From Lingula anatina (taxonomy: Eukaryota > Brachiopoda > Lingulata > Lingulida > Lingulidae): DNA of 62,000 nt. Each line of letters opens with the position of its first letter. The stretch's first letter is position 1. Position numbers and translations under genes: made by a program. The notes beneath the pieces are model-generated. The model searched no databases, was not told the DNA's origin, and saw only the letters and a list, made by a program, of their open reading frames with translations. The stretch lies in NCBI RefSeq assembly GCF_001039355.2, contig NW_019775552.1:155964-217963 (forward strand), in the 5' to 3' direction. Positions 1 to 12,960 of the stretch are shown piece after piece.

Positions 1-396
1 TTTTGGGGGAGTTTCGGTATAATAGATGTCAATCACAAATTACCAGTATAATCCTGCGTTATAGCTTTTTGTACACCCTACATCATCTTCTACTTTTTAG
101 AAATATGGCACCAGTTAGAAACCGAACAACTCGCGACTCGTGCTAAAAGTTTTTCCTCTGATTGACATATTGATTTCCGGTGCATGACACCACAACGAGG
201 CTATTAACCATAACCACACACAAGATTCCTTTTGTTTACAGTCCTGAGCGACAATGGCTTGTTTCCTCTCAAAAAATTAGGTGACAAGATATTTGGACAT
301 ATAAAACTGTTTAAAATGTTCACAGACCTTTTAAAATAATAATAATTGAGATCTTCTTTCGTGTTTCCTGATGACTGCAAATGATTACGCGGCATT
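1..396. other. 3' flank of gene A
   Basis: Probably 3' UTR and downstream sequence of gene A. I see no AATAAA on the minus strand within it, so the poly(A) site may lie beyond the window edge. Confidence 0.4.
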
Positions 397-3300
397 CTAA
401 TACTGACACACAGATCCGACCTTGGCTAACTTTTTATGTACACTGTTGATAAGGATGATGGATGCAGTCAGGAGTGCATTGACCAAGTATAGCGCAGCCA
501 TGGTTAAAAACGCTGGCTTGTATGATCCACTAATATCATAAATAACACCTGAAAAGAAAAATAAAACCTTAGTCGTCGCCAGACTAATTATTTTACATTA
601 GAAAAATCACTTTAACGCCAGTTTGGAATAATACGGCATTTCAGAAATACGTTGTCCTAAACCCTTAATTCGTCTTTGTTTTATTATATTTACTTTTCCA
701 TTTATTTTTGAGTTTTTTATTGTTAACGGAAACAACACGAGAAGGCTTTTTTTTAGCAATTTATTATTCTGACAATCTATTTAAACAAATTTATGACATT
801 TTCTTTAGCCTCTTCTTGCCTTCGTAGTACTTTTTTCCATTCTTTTTCAAGACACTCAAGTTGTCGTATGCACTATGTTAAGATAACATTCTGGATGCAT
901 ACCCGATAGAAAGGGGCCAATAGCCGCTCCCAGTCCCATGCCAGACCGCAATATAACAAACAGAGTCTGTACATCCTGTCCACTGAGTGCTTCACCACAG
1001 GAAGCATACCAAGCTGCTATGATGGGCCCTTGACCAAGCCCTAAGACTGAAATATATAAAAATATGAATGTCATGAAGCACAGTGGTCGTTTTTTACTGT
1101 CAAAATAAACTGATTTGTGTGATACATAATCAGGCTATGTTTGAAGGATTATCTTTTTGTAGATGTTTGAGATATGAAATATAAAAATGTAACGGAAAAG
1201 ATATTTTTGTCTAAAAAGTGCAATATTGACTCATGAATGCATATTAAGATATTTGTGAGTCAAATACTGGACAAATGTAAAAGGTACCTAAAGGTAGATC
1301 AAAATTAGATTCCCTGTATAGTATTTTGAAACAACAGTATATCGTGTTACTGAATTCAAGTTATGCAAAGCACAATTCAAGGAGAAAGGGTTTACAGTTT
1401 TGCTGTTAAATTACCATCTGTTTTTTATTTAATTCTATTTCAGTCTAATTCTACTTATTTATGTATTAAATATTTTGTTACTAACTGTTTTCCCATTCCC
1501 AGTCAGTGTACAGGTAGCCAGTATGGCAACAAAGGAATGAACTCTTACCAGTACTGAATATAAACATCCCCGTCAATGTTGTAAAATATGGAACTAGTAT
1601 GTTATTAATCATGAGTAAACCAGCGCAAATTACGTAGATGTAGAGAATATTTCCTTTCACACGGTCTCCCAGTGCAGACACGAGCAGACGACTCAAAAAT
1701 CCCGCCACGCCGTCCGCAGTCAAACAGTGAGCGCCATCTGCTGACGTGTATCCTAAATCCTCCACTTGCCTTACCTGGATTAATAAGTGGCATTGTTACA
1801 ATATTAGTAGTTTGACATATGGATTAAGGATGGCTTTCTGGATGAGCATATCGAAATATGAAATATGAAAAATAAGAGTTAAATACGACATGGGTGGCTA
1901 AACTATTGCGAGAACACGCGCATCGCGAGAGAGAGTGAAGCAGTTTTGACAAAATTCATTATAAATACCCCCACTGGCCAACTATCTTGTCTCTATTTTA
2001 ATTTTTCAATGTTAATAAGGTAAAATTCGTATTCCACGTCCAGTTAAAACTGCTTGGATCGAAACGCATTGTTATAACTTGTTATAACTATACTTGGCAC
2101 TAAAAAAATCCTTGCAGAAGTTCGAACGCGATTATTATTGAGTACTAACCTCTTACGAGAAACAAGTTGGCAAATTCGAAATTTCGTGCTATGTAAATTA
2201 TAAAATGGCTTTTATCTGACTTCAAACTCGTCAATACTTTGCATCTTACCAAAATTGCATAGGAAATTGTTTGGCATATACCCTTGCTCAGGTAGATGAC
2301 AAACCACATCACCATGACAACAACGCGAATCTGCTTACTCCATTTTATCTCAACAGAGGGCGAGACTTCCTGCTTTGGACAAATGAGATACTCTGGCTGT
2401 ATCGCTTCTTGTAACACCTCTTTAGTTGGCTTATATAACGTGTGGATTGATACGGTGGCCCACAGCGCGTAAAAGGTCGCTAGAACCAGATACCCGTATC
2501 TCCATCCTATAGATTGGTGTAACCATTGTATTAAGTTTCCGAAGACGACGGTGCCTGAAACAAAAGCATAATGTTTATTCTGCTGTATAGATCCGATAAA
2601 AAACTTCTGAATTCTGTCAAAATGGAAATTTTCTGCCTGTCTTTTTTGTTTATCCCCACTTAAGTTTCTATCATACAGTTATGATTTTGGTAGGAAATAA
2701 AATCCGTTTTTCTCTGAACGCACAGAATGACCTTGATATAATGTATCTCCTTTGATGTCCATGCTCAAAACTTCGCATTAAAAGTGCGCACATGAAATAT
2801 CATGCAGACATGCAGAGAGAGTAGCATAATTAGTATAAACGACAAAATCTTATTTGATAATGCCCATAGGACACACAAAAGCCAAATCAGTGAGGACGTT
2901 GAGGGTACCCAAGACCACTGTAAAAATATGGCTTATCTTGACGCTCTACATAGCTGTTTCAATGTTGTACAGACATTCTCTCTGCAAATCTGTGGTAAAA
3001 CGTAAGACATAACTAAACCCAAACATCCGAGTTATCCCAATACCTCGTAAACTGGCGTCAAGTCAAGCGAGATTTCAAGGAATTTAGAGGAAACTGGGAT
3101 CAAAAATAATGACAGACTATAAACTAAGGTGCAGCAACAATGAATTAAAAAAAAAAAAAACTAACAAGATTTATCCACGGATACTTTTCTGGTTGTTTTA
3201 AGTCAAGTTCACATATATATCTGGGAATACTTACTGAACGGATCCGAGTTTCTCTGTGAACCTTGTAGAGGGTGGTTATATTACCCATTTAGTATTATAT

Positions 3301-6300
3301 CTGCTAACTTTCATGGGTCAATTAGCCTGAATGTACATGTATTGACAACAGACAGCTGAAGCGAAATAACTTACCTAGGGGCATGGTAACCATGGCCCAG
3401 CTAGTGCACATCACGTGGTATCTATGTTCCCATGGAAACCAGTCGGCTACGATAAAGAATAATGGCGATACAAGGATGTTCATCCCGAGGCCGTATAGAA
3501 CGCCATTGGAGAATATAAGGTATGTAGCACTGGGGGCAATTGCAGATAGGCTTAATCCTAATACGACCAACAACGTCCCCACAAGCGCTGAAATCTTGTA
3601 GCCGCTGTGATTTGATGTGATCTTTCCTATAAAGCTTGTGGCGCTGCAGCATAGGAAAAAGACTGATTGGATAACACCTGGGAGACAATAAACAGTTAAT
3701 TAGTGTAGGCAATTCTATAAAAGAGGAGAGAAATAATCTACCGAGAAATCATAAAATCGCAAAAAATGATATAATCACAAAAACATGCTGTTGGACTGAG
3801 AAAGGAAACCCTTGTTCTTTACAATATAATTTTCTCTATGTTAAGTAAAACTTTGAAGATTTAATGTAAAAGTGTGGCGTGTTATGTTCAAACTTATCAA
3901 ATATCTTATTCAACAATTGCAGCAATTCACAAATGGCGGTTTACTTTTTTCTCAAAGAGATTAAAAATGATAAGGCAAACTGCACTCTGTTTTGGGGTAC
4001 CAGAATACATTTACTACATGTAGTTACAAGTAAATTAAAGAGAGGTCGACAATCGTTTCTTAGCATCGTTAAAGGTTTTCCGTCAGACCGTCAGAATGGC
4101 CTGAACGGAGCATATTCTTCAGAAAACATGCCCAACTAACGATATCTTTAACCAAATACACAAATTAAAAGCTCATTTTGTAAATTTTTGACTTAAAAAA
4201 AAACGTCCTTTTTGCTTAGCCTGCGAGTTAATGAGCTACGTGGTCACGTGGCCCGATGACGACAATCGTGCCACGGGAGGAGAGAGAGAGACAAGCAGCG
4301 TGTTTAGCTGTCAAACTGAGCTGCATTGTCTACCTGTAAGATGACTTTTCTGGCTCCTGATAATAGTTCATACTCATTCAGATCTCTTACCCCAGGGCTC
4401 TAAATCCTCGTGAAGCTGTGTAAAGCCATTTTCCGTCTATTCAATATATTCTTTAACTAGCATTTAATTATGGTTATCCCAAGTTGTATAAGACAGTGCA
4501 TTCGAATGACTTGAGAGTACTGTTGATCATTTCATTTGAGGTCCATGTTATTTGTGAAATTCAGTTCATTTTGTTAAACCGTTGCGCCCTATGGCTCATC
4601 AGAATGAAATGCAATAAAAATATAATGTCATGAAAACAACAACAATACAACTACTAGTAGTAGTAGTGATAAAAACTCCTCAGGCTGACGTTAATCTTAG
4701 CTCCGATGCACATATTAAGTACTTTTATAAGTTTTTTAATTGTGAAACATAGTTAATGGATAACAATTTAATTAGCTTGAAACCACTGTGCTTTGTTTAA
4801 TAAATTTTTTATGTATGTCTGCCCAATCGTTCTATAGAAAAAACATTTTTAAATTCTTACAGGAATAAAAAGTAATTCATCCTTAATGCCATCTAAACTA
4901 CATAGTTTACAGGCCCTTAATTTTTATTTGTTTGTTTACCTTCCAGTTTCTATAGCTAGATTATACGCACGGGTGCTTTGGGCGCACAGTTTTTTTTTAG
5001 CCAACCATGATATCATTTTATATAAATTTAGTGTATTTTTCACGGAATATAATCGAAAATCCTCCGCGAGTTAAAGTCCCCTGTATGTACAAACCTTCTG
5101 TATCAATTGTAAACGCACCATTGTTCTGACACCCTGTCTTGCATATTTTTATTCAACCGAGGTAAACAATGCGTGTTACCTTTACAAGTCCTATCTTAAT
5201 AGTCCATATAACTGGAAGTTCCTTTACCTCCTAATTGGAGGGTTAAGTGGTCTTCAACTCTCCTGTAGCCTTTGTCTTGAGAGTATCGAACGCACTCTCG
5301 CTGGCGATATTTATCTCAGAAAAAAACTCTACCTGTGCGTTATTTTCAAAGAGCAGCTCCCGCAGATCTGGGGGCACTAGATAAAATCTGGACACCAGGT
5401 TTATAAAAGAGCTAGAGAAACAAAGAAAGAATTTTTCCTGCAAAGCTTCATAGAAATTTTAACGCGGACTTGATAAAGCTTAGACCTCCAAACTAACAAG
5501 TTGTCAGAGACCCCTCAATGTCTTAATGTAGTTTTAGAACTTCCGTAAGAGTGTAGGCAGAATCTTGTTCATGAAGTTTATTGTCATTGTTTAATCGAAG
5601 CCAGTTTGATCAGTCACTGTCTAGAAGGATGTGGAGGTGGCCAAGTGACCTCTAATTTAATTAAGTTTTGTTCAGACGGTCGCGGAGCGACCGGTAATTT
5701 GATTTAATCATATTACTTGTAAACCTGCATATAAGCTAGGTGGGTAACGTTATTCGAGAGAACTGATGTGAGACCTCAATGAGACACGACGATTGGAATA
5801 CTTGTTATACATCAGAATTAAATATTGTTGATAGTTAGAAACTTTGCACGGGACTTGAGTTCGTTCTCTCACGCGTTTATTTGCGTATATTCAAACCTCG
5901 AACTTGGGACGAATTGAACTGCGACCGTAATCGATCGGCGGCGGCTAATATTGCGTTAAGATAACATCGGATCGGGCCGATACCCGACAAGGGTGACATG
6001 GGCAGTTTTCACAAGCAAATAATAAAACTTAAGTTTATGTTTCAGTTAGCCTCCTTTTAAATAAATATACCGTTCAGGGTAAATAAGAATATTCAAACTT
6101 TATTAAATCGCGAGCATATTTTTCACTTAAATGATGATTTTATTATTAATGGAAATTAAGCTACTGTGTGGTACATTTGCTGTGATAACGCTGTTGCGTT
6201 ATTCTACATGCTGCTCTTCTTTACACCCAACATTTAAAAAAAAAATTGTATGTGCCTTTCTTATACCCCTTACCAGATTAAATCTCCATGCATAATTTAA

Positions 6301-9300
6301 AATATACTAACGTATGTATCAAAACTGCACATTTAGTGAAAGTAATCATTTTTTAACATGCTACTAATAGCAAAAAATGCTTTTTTACCTTGATCTGCTA
6401 CATGTTTTGGGGTTTGACAAAACTTACAAATTTGCAAAAAGTTTTGCGTACAGACGCAGAACTTGCGTTTCAAGTTATAAAATGATAAATCTTTTAAATT
6501 ATTTAATATTTCAGTTGAAATAACCTTCAGAAACAAATCTTCAAAGCATAAACGAATTAGGATTACGAACCATTTTATTACAGCAGTTCCCTTTTTTTCT
6601 TTAATATCACCGCTCTCCTTCCAGTTATTCCTCAACCACGTTTTCTTCCACGGAAGTAATACCTGGGCATATGCATGCTTCAAGATACCCTGAGAGCAAT
6701 CACTTTTATTAATGTTCGCGACCGTGTTTGAACTCAATTGTTAAATATCGATATTTAACGTCATTTAAAAATACCAATAAAACAGGCCTACCCAACTACC
6801 AGACTCGGCACCTAAGGATCCTGAATTAACCCGTATATCGGACCACACTACCCGTTTTCAAGGTGTGTGTCAGATCGCATTTCGGAGTATCATACCCCAG
6901 AGCAAATTTTGTAGCACGACTGCGGGCTCATCCACGCTCGGCTGAACAACCTTAAACTGTACTCATACTTTAGAGTACTCTATTTTATTGTCTCTATGGG
7001 GATATATGGGGACTTAACGACATTCGGTTTGAATGTTTTAACCACTTTTGATAGAGCTTTTTTTGCATTGTATTAGATTAATGTGGCAGTCTAAGGTTCA
7101 TCTAGGTGGCTTTCAAATTTATGCACCCGGTTTTAAAATCATATAGCGATTTTACGACAATCGTTTACTATCCAATCAAGGTGACAGCCGAGCATGCTGA
7201 TACTGCGAAATGCGATTTGACACACACCTTGAAAACGGGTAGTGTGGTCCGATAAACCGGTTAATTCAGGATCCTTAGGTGCCGAGTCTAGTAGTTGGGT
7301 AGGCCTGAATAAAATTACCCCATGAAATAAAAGAGATATATTGAAAAATATTAAAGCCCACTAAGAATCTGACGAGTTGGATACCTGTTATCACCTGGCT
7401 TGGGAAGTGCAGCGGTGCATAATTAACATGTTTTATTGTTAACGAGCTCTTGATCAACTACAGTGCATTAAGAATGCATCAGCAATTAGTAAGCTTGTCA
7501 ACTGATGACAGTTAATTTGAAAGACTATCAGCTTTTGATATGATCTAAACAACTTGAGGGGACCATGATCTCGAGCATCACATCTATTATCACGGAAGTT
7601 AGTAAATAAGTCACGGAAGACCGTCACAGACAAAGAAAGAATTTTGTCAACGAGTGCTGCAATTTTGGTGAATCCTACGGCAATACACTGAGGCATAACG
7701 AAAATTGCTCAAGTCCGTTCCACACAACTTTCATAAACTCCTCTGTCTGTATGCACCATGCAGCTCAGTTGAGTCTCAAAGACCTTTATCCTCATTGTCG
7801 TCACAGTACCACATGACCCAGATCTGTTGCTTCATTTATGCATATTGAGGTGAGGTTTACTAAAACGCTTTTTTTCTACTATTAGATTTTTTTATACTTT
7901 TTAAATGGCGGGGATCGATTAAAACATATCTATAGTGTATAGATTGAGTGCTGAATCTTCAAAATTCGAGAAATGGATTTTTATGTGTCTAATATCCTTA
8001 AGCATATCTTGTTACGACATGACCTACTAGTTTGGGTCCTGTTACATTGTCATCAATTGTCATCTATCTAGTATTAACTATTTAAAATACCGGTATGACC
8101 GCCCTTTCACATAATTTTCTTTGTCATCTGCCTGGCTCGTTGTTCGGTCAGCGATAAGGGGGTGTGGGTAGGCCATTTAAGCACCACCCCATATTATGTC
8201 CACGCTGTCACATCTAGTGGTGGTCAGAAAAAGGCAGTAGGCAGGTGTCCACAGTTTCCAGTAGAGGAGGTAGCACAGTGACGCAAAATGTTTATTGCAG
8301 CAGCGATTTTATCATTTATAACTTAGTATTTTGTTTAGATCACAATCATGATAACAAAATGACACAAAGTTCAGTAAGCAGTATTTTTCATACTTGCGCA
8401 ACAGGGATTCTTCACATTGTCAAGCTACATGAGTATGTGTCTTTATAATCGCCGGACTTTGTTGTATGTCCTAAATTACGGACAAAAACATTTGCCCTTA
8501 ATTACTAGCTGAAAACCAACTTGAGAACTGTACCTTACTGCTTCGCTTTAGCTTAATAATATGTGGTGGATTAGACTTTATCATTATTTAACCGATTATT
8601 ACCCGGTCTTATCTTGCAAGATTTTCAGAGGGAGGATCGAACAAAGGTCTTAAAAATTAATACAATTAGCAAATTGACCCTGTAGGAAAAAGGTCTATAT
8701 GTGCCTTTTAATCAATACTGCTTATCTTTTGAGCAAAGCAAATGGACTTTACTTTCTTTTGTGCGTTTTTCTGCAATGTATGTCTCTTTTTTAATGCCAT
8801 TTTTACTAAAGGCTGTGCATAATAATATATAAGGATATGTGTAAATTTAACCTTTAGTTTCGATACCCTATACAGAGTAACATAAATTATAAAAATAATA
8901 ATAGCTGGTCTAAATCTTGGTCATATATTTGAAACGTTTTATTTTTGTTGTTTAAAAAGGAAGTGTAAAGTTTAATTATTAAATATGAAGAAATTACAGC
9001 GGCGTGGTATTATTTGAATTTTCTAGTAATAAGAGCTTTTTCTCTCAGGGAAACCGATTTTTACGCAGTATCATCAATCGTTACTTATTTTTTTTAAAAA
9101 TACGCATTTTTAAGACATATTTTAGAAAACCTCTGGATTTTGTATACTTTGGCTAGAAAGTCTTTCTACATATATACTAAAAAAGACTTACCTAGGGTTG
9201 CTTGAGACGAGGATCCCAACACAGTATCTTTACTAAAAGTGGTCACAAAAACGCCCCAACTCATCTTGATGCCATTAAAGGCAAGAAATAGTAGAGATGT

Positions 9301-9330
9301 TAGCAGCACAACCAACCATCCGTGGTACAT
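397..9330 (-). CDS. MFS transporter A, SLC16/monocarboxylate transporter-like, six exons
   Basis: Coding exons in order of transcription: 9330-9192, 3677-3375, 2554-2250, 1774-1549, 1046-903 and 548-397 (stop TAG). All junctions are GT-AG with phases 1,1,0,1,1, and the joined frame gives 422 aa. The start is the ATG of MYHGWLVV, at the equivalent place in the paralogue. Hydrophobic segments fit 12 membrane helices: exon 1 holds helix 1; exons 2-3 hold helices 2-7 with a charged central loop at about residues 190-228; exons 4-6 hold helices 8-12 and a short Lys-rich tail. WFPWEHR (exon 2), GWRYGYLVLA (exon 3) and ALGDRV (exon 4) are MFS loop motifs. Related SLC16 proteins carry monocarboxylates or other small organic anions, often with protons; the substrate here cannot be read. 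The classical MCT [D/E]G[G/S]WGW start is replaced by YHGW, so this is a divergent member. Intron 1 is 5.5 kb, far longer than in gene B. Confidence 0.88.
5235..6200. repeat. Dispersed duplicate, copy 1 (gene A intron 1)
   Basis: The stretch from CTGGCGATATTTATCTCAG through CACTAGATAAAATCTGGA to TTTTCACAAGCAAATAAT matches 10062-11040 in the same orientation. A segment at about 5497-5993 is absent from the other copy. Confidence 0.65.
5497..5993. mobile_element. Insertion of about 495 bp in dispersed repeat copy 1
   Basis: Copy 2 runs directly from CCAAACTAA to a CATGG(A/G)CA-type sequence, while copy 1 has this extra segment between them. It contains a perfect hairpin GGTCGC-GGA-GCGACC at about 5680-5694. 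I see no inverted ends or coding frame, so the class is unknown. Confidence 0.4.
6783..7307. mobile_element. Foldback MITE, 525 bp with 109-bp terminal inverted repeats, in intron 1 of gene A
   Basis: Terminal inverted repeats at 6783-6891 and 7199-7307 begin CAGGCCTACCCAACTA and match almost base for base. A perfect 7-bp target-site duplication AATAAAA lies at 6776-6782 and 7308-7314. No transposase frame is inside, so it is non-autonomous. The CAG end recalls hAT elements, though those normally make 8-bp duplications. A fragment of its interior lies at 9603-9820 in the opposite orientation. Confidence 0.85.
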
Positions 9331-9602
9331 TTTAAACAAGTGTATAGTTACAAAGAACAAGGCGCTGTTACTTTGCAATTTGGTCGAACATGGAATCACG
9401 AGGAGTGCCTTGCCGGTGTCATGTAGGAGAGAGTCCCTTCCTGTATTTGACCCAGTTCACTATGATTTGAACAGGGAATTATAACGGATATAATTCCATG
9501 ATTTGAACAGGTTAGTGACCTTTTATTCGTTTAGGTCCAATTACGCAACGCTAACTGTACCCTGTATTTAAACTTGTGTAAGACAGGCTCAGATACCCTC
9601 AC

Positions 9603-9820
9603 GCTCGGCTGTCACCTTGATTGGATAGTAAACGGTTGTCGTAAAATCGCTAAATGATATTAAAACCCGGTGCATAAACTTGAAAACCACCTAGGACTAC
9701 CTTAGACTGCCACATTAATCCAATACAATGCAAAAATAAACTATAACAAGTGGTTAAAGCCTTCAAACCGAATGTCGTAAAGTCCCCATATACCTCCATA
9801 GAGACAATAAAATGGAGTAA
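9603..9820. mobile_element. Internal fragment of the 6783-7307 MITE family
   Basis: The sequence matches the interior of the 6783-7307 element read on the other strand, for example GCTCGGCTGTCACCTTGATT and GAGACAATAAAAT. It lacks the long terminal inverted repeats, so it is a truncated or differently terminated copy upstream of gene A. Confidence 0.7.
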
Positions 9821-9974
9821 GCTTGTGAAACAAGAATCCACCAACTTAAACATAATAATCGAAATAAAATACTGCCGGGCATCGGAGCAAATACTGCAGG
9901 CTACATCATCCCGTCGCTAGTTTGTAAATTCCGTGCATGGCATACGCACAATCAAACCGTAAATCATTGCACCT

Positions 9975-10100
9975 CTGATGTTTATTTCGGCCTCTCCACA
10001 ATCCAATTCAGGAAATGACGTAACCGCAGAGATCGTATTGTCCAATGGCATGGCTTCTATTTCTTAATTGGAGGTTAGAGTGGACCGAAATAAACATCAG
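9975..10100. mobile_element. 126-bp foldback with perfect 16-bp arms
   Basis: CTGATGTTTATTTCGG at 9975-9990 is exactly inverted at 10085-10100. It overlaps the edge of dispersed repeat copy 2. It may be a minimal MITE; no target duplication was identified. Confidence 0.5.
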
Positions 10101-11040
10101 CTGGCGATATTTATCTCAGGTAAAACTCTACCTGTGGGTTATTTTCAAAAATCAGTTCCAGCAGACCAGGGAGCACTAGATAAAATCTGGATATCGGGCT
10201 TAGTAAGGAGGCAGAGAAACAAAAGAATATTTTTCCTTCAAAGCTTCAAAGAATTTTGACACGGATTTGAACCAGTTTAGCCATCCAAACTAAGAGGATA
10301 GCATGGACAATTTTCACAAGCAAATAATTAAAATTAGATACATCAGAATTTTATCCTGTGGTATAATTGGTTGATTTTGGATGATACAATATATAAGTTC
10401 AACTTTTAGAAAATTCATCATTAAGCTGACCATGACAGGGGCGGATCCAGGATTATTTGAGAGGGGGGGAGAGGTGCAGATGCGAAGAGTTTCAGGGCCC
10501 AAAATTTTTCGTACTTTAGAGGGTGAACTTTGACAGTTGGTACGTTTTGGACGTATGATTCGGCTAGTCAAAATTTTATTTTCAAGAAGGGGCCATTGGT
10601 GTGATTTTTTTTCAGAAATCGAAAGGGAGGGTCATTCTCATCTCTTCAGCGGGAGATCAATCGCGCACCGAGGGAATCGAGAAAGCAATTTTCATATTCG
10701 CTCAAGGGACTTCGTTCGCGGCATGTCATCAGCCGGAGACCGTTACCGATCCGAACGAGAGACGAGAAGGCAACTTTCATACTCATTAAGGGGAGTTCTT
10801 TTGCGAAAGCGCGTCGGCAGGAGATCGTTATCGATTATTTTAACCCCCCCCCCCCCTTGAAATTTATTATTCTTTATTTCTTTTTCATCATTTAATTTCA
10901 CCCCAGTCCTGGAAAAAGTGTTGGTTCTTGGTGAAATAATATACTGTAACTTAATTATATCGTGGGAATATTTTAACTTTAATTAATGATTTTATTCCTG
11001 GTGAAAAATAAGCTATGATATTTGGTACATATAATTTAAA
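10062..11040. repeat. Dispersed duplicate, copy 2 (upstream of gene A)
   Basis: Direct-orientation partner of 5235-6200, interrupted by the CAGGGGCGGATCC element at 10436-10858. Similarity resumes near 10975-11030 (ATGATTTTATT, TAAGCTA and TGGTACAT match copy 1). Confidence 0.6.
10436..10858. mobile_element. Element with CAGGGGCGGATCCAG end and internal minisatellite
   Basis: The left end matches the terminal motif of the 55175-55342 MITE. The interior (about 10620-10840) is an array of roughly 85-bp degenerate units beginning CA(A/C)TTTTCAT or similar and containing GGAGA(C/T)C. It ends in a C run at 10847-10857. No clear right inverted end is seen. It interrupts a dispersed repeat whose other copy (about 6030-6200) lacks this segment, which marks it as an insertion. 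Confidence 0.55.
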
Positions 11041-12379
11041 CTGTCCTTCATCTGTTGCGTAAGTTTACATTTAGCTGTACCTGGGAATTATGAAAATCTG
11101 TGCTTACAATATTAAAATGTCTGGTTACGCCCCTTCAGAGGGAGACAGAAAAGCTTTCAGGTCGGTAGGTGGAGTAGCCCAGCAAGTTTACGGCTTGCCA
11201 CTGCTGTGCACGGCTGTTAGGGGTCTTATGAAACGATTTACTAGGTACAAACAAGTCTCGTCTTCTTGTATGCTAATGCAATTTTATTAATACAAATTTT
11301 GTGTTTTTTAAATATACATGTATCTCAGTTATTGGAAACTGATGACTATTGAATTTCACGTATGACAAAATTAGAAAATCTGTATTTCAAACCAATCATT
11401 GAGAGTGCTTAAGGGGGGAAAGGGGGCATTAATAAAAATATTGAAATAATGCATCAGTTCTAGTTCTCTTTTTAAAAGAATTACATTTGCAAATGTTTAA
11501 CTGAATGTGCAGTTTAAGTGCAGTGCGTGTCCTGCTGGTGACCCTGTATCTTTTATATGTTGCGAAAAGATATCGTTTTCAGGTTGGGGATTCTTGTACT
11601 GTGACAGCAATCAAAATGATTTGATAAATACGTAGTGCAATTTGGTCAATCTTGAAAGGTCTGGGAACGACGATAAACGTTGTCAACAATACAATAATAA
11701 TTCGCTTGACAGTTTAACCTTCTTTTCGGTCCGACGATTTGATGGGTTATTTCTCAGTTTTGGACAAATTGTGGATAGAAGGCACCCTAGACGTGTAACT
11801 CAATCCAAGAAAAGGCCATGCGCATGATTAACGGCGACATTAACATTCTTGGTTACAGTATCTAACATATTTTGTAAAAATTGGCGTCTTGGGCTTACTG
11901 ATACAATATTCTACTAGTATAGATCGTTAACTATCACATTTTATTAATTAAAGCGGGGACATCGTAAGTCAAATGGATGCACACATACATATCAGCATCA
12001 TGGTCATTTTCTACTACATGTAGCTCCAGCATAACGTCTTTCAAAACACTGTGATACAATGTATGTTCTTACATAAATCGAATATCAGTGGTCGGGGTAG
12101 AATGGCGAAGGGGTCGCACGCACCCAGCCCACTTTGGTAACCCTCCCATTCAGATAAAATATTTAGTGAAATTAAAGCAATCTTTCTAGTTACAAAATAT
12201 TTTGATGATTATACTTCATTGAGTAAAATCACAACCCGAACACTGAAGTTGTACAGAGGGATGACAAAAGTATGGCACCATTTTGCTTGAAGGTGAACAA
12301 CTGCTGGGTTTTTCAATTTGTATTTTATTGAAAACTGATTGCGTTAAGCTTTGCCCTTGGATAACGCATACTATTGTGT

Positions 12380-12960
12380 CAGTATTAATGTTTTTTGGGA
12401 TAACCACGTGATCTCAAAATGGTCCCCGACTCACTATCCTTTTGAACATAGGCTGATAACGGTTCAGTAATCTTCTGGAGGCTACGTTAGTCAAGTCTCT
12501 AAAGGCATTTTGGATTTGAGCGTTCCTTGTAAAGGAGCGATCATTTAATTGCCACCTGATTCCACAGGTTTACAATAGGGTATGCTTCTGGGGATTGGGC
12601 AAGCCAGACCACCCGTTGAAGCCATGCTAGTTAAGTTACTCTTGTACAGTTTTGGCCCTGTGGGATGCGGCGTTACCATGTTGGACAATGAATTGATGAT
12701 TCCTGTCCCCAAATATGTTTTCTACCGATGGTAAAAAGTGGTGGTTCAGAATGTTTATGTGTCGCTCGTGGTTCATGTTTCTATGCATCAGCTCCAGTTC
12801 ACAAATTCCGTAGAAACCAATGCACCCTAGATCATTATTGAAGTGAAGTGAACTGTCTAGTGAATTAATGTACATGTATATTCTCTGGCAGATAACAAGT
12901 GGATGATGATCAACGTACTCTCAATTGTCCATCCACTATTTTAATAGTGAATATGGACTC
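12380..12960 (-). pseudogene. Decayed Tc1-like transposase
   Basis: On the minus strand a transposase tail is readable: LGCIGFYGI, MNHERHINILNHHFLP, then VQHGNAASHR where active Tc1 enzymes have QDNAxxH, followed by AQSPEAYPIVNLW in place of WPAQSPDLNPIENLW. The catalytic aspartate is changed to His, and the downstream frame has stops and shifts. More weakly similar sequence continues to about 13200. It lies in the A-B spacer. No terminal inverted repeats were located. Confidence 0.7.

Larger units (their letters stand above)
3678..9191 (-). other. Intron 1 of gene A
   Basis: A 5.5 kb intron with dispersed duplicate copy 1 (5235-6200), its insertion (5497-5993) and the 525-bp MITE (6783-7307). 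The rest is AT-rich with no gene or exon-like frame that I can support. Confidence 0.7.

Noticed and set aside
6333-6737. 134-codon minus-strand frame in gene A intron 1
   Set aside because: No recognisable motif; lies in repeat-rich intron sequence; composition fits chance.
10537-10860. 107-codon Arg/Ser-rich frame
   Set aside because: Product of the 85-bp minisatellite within a mobile element; no gene features.
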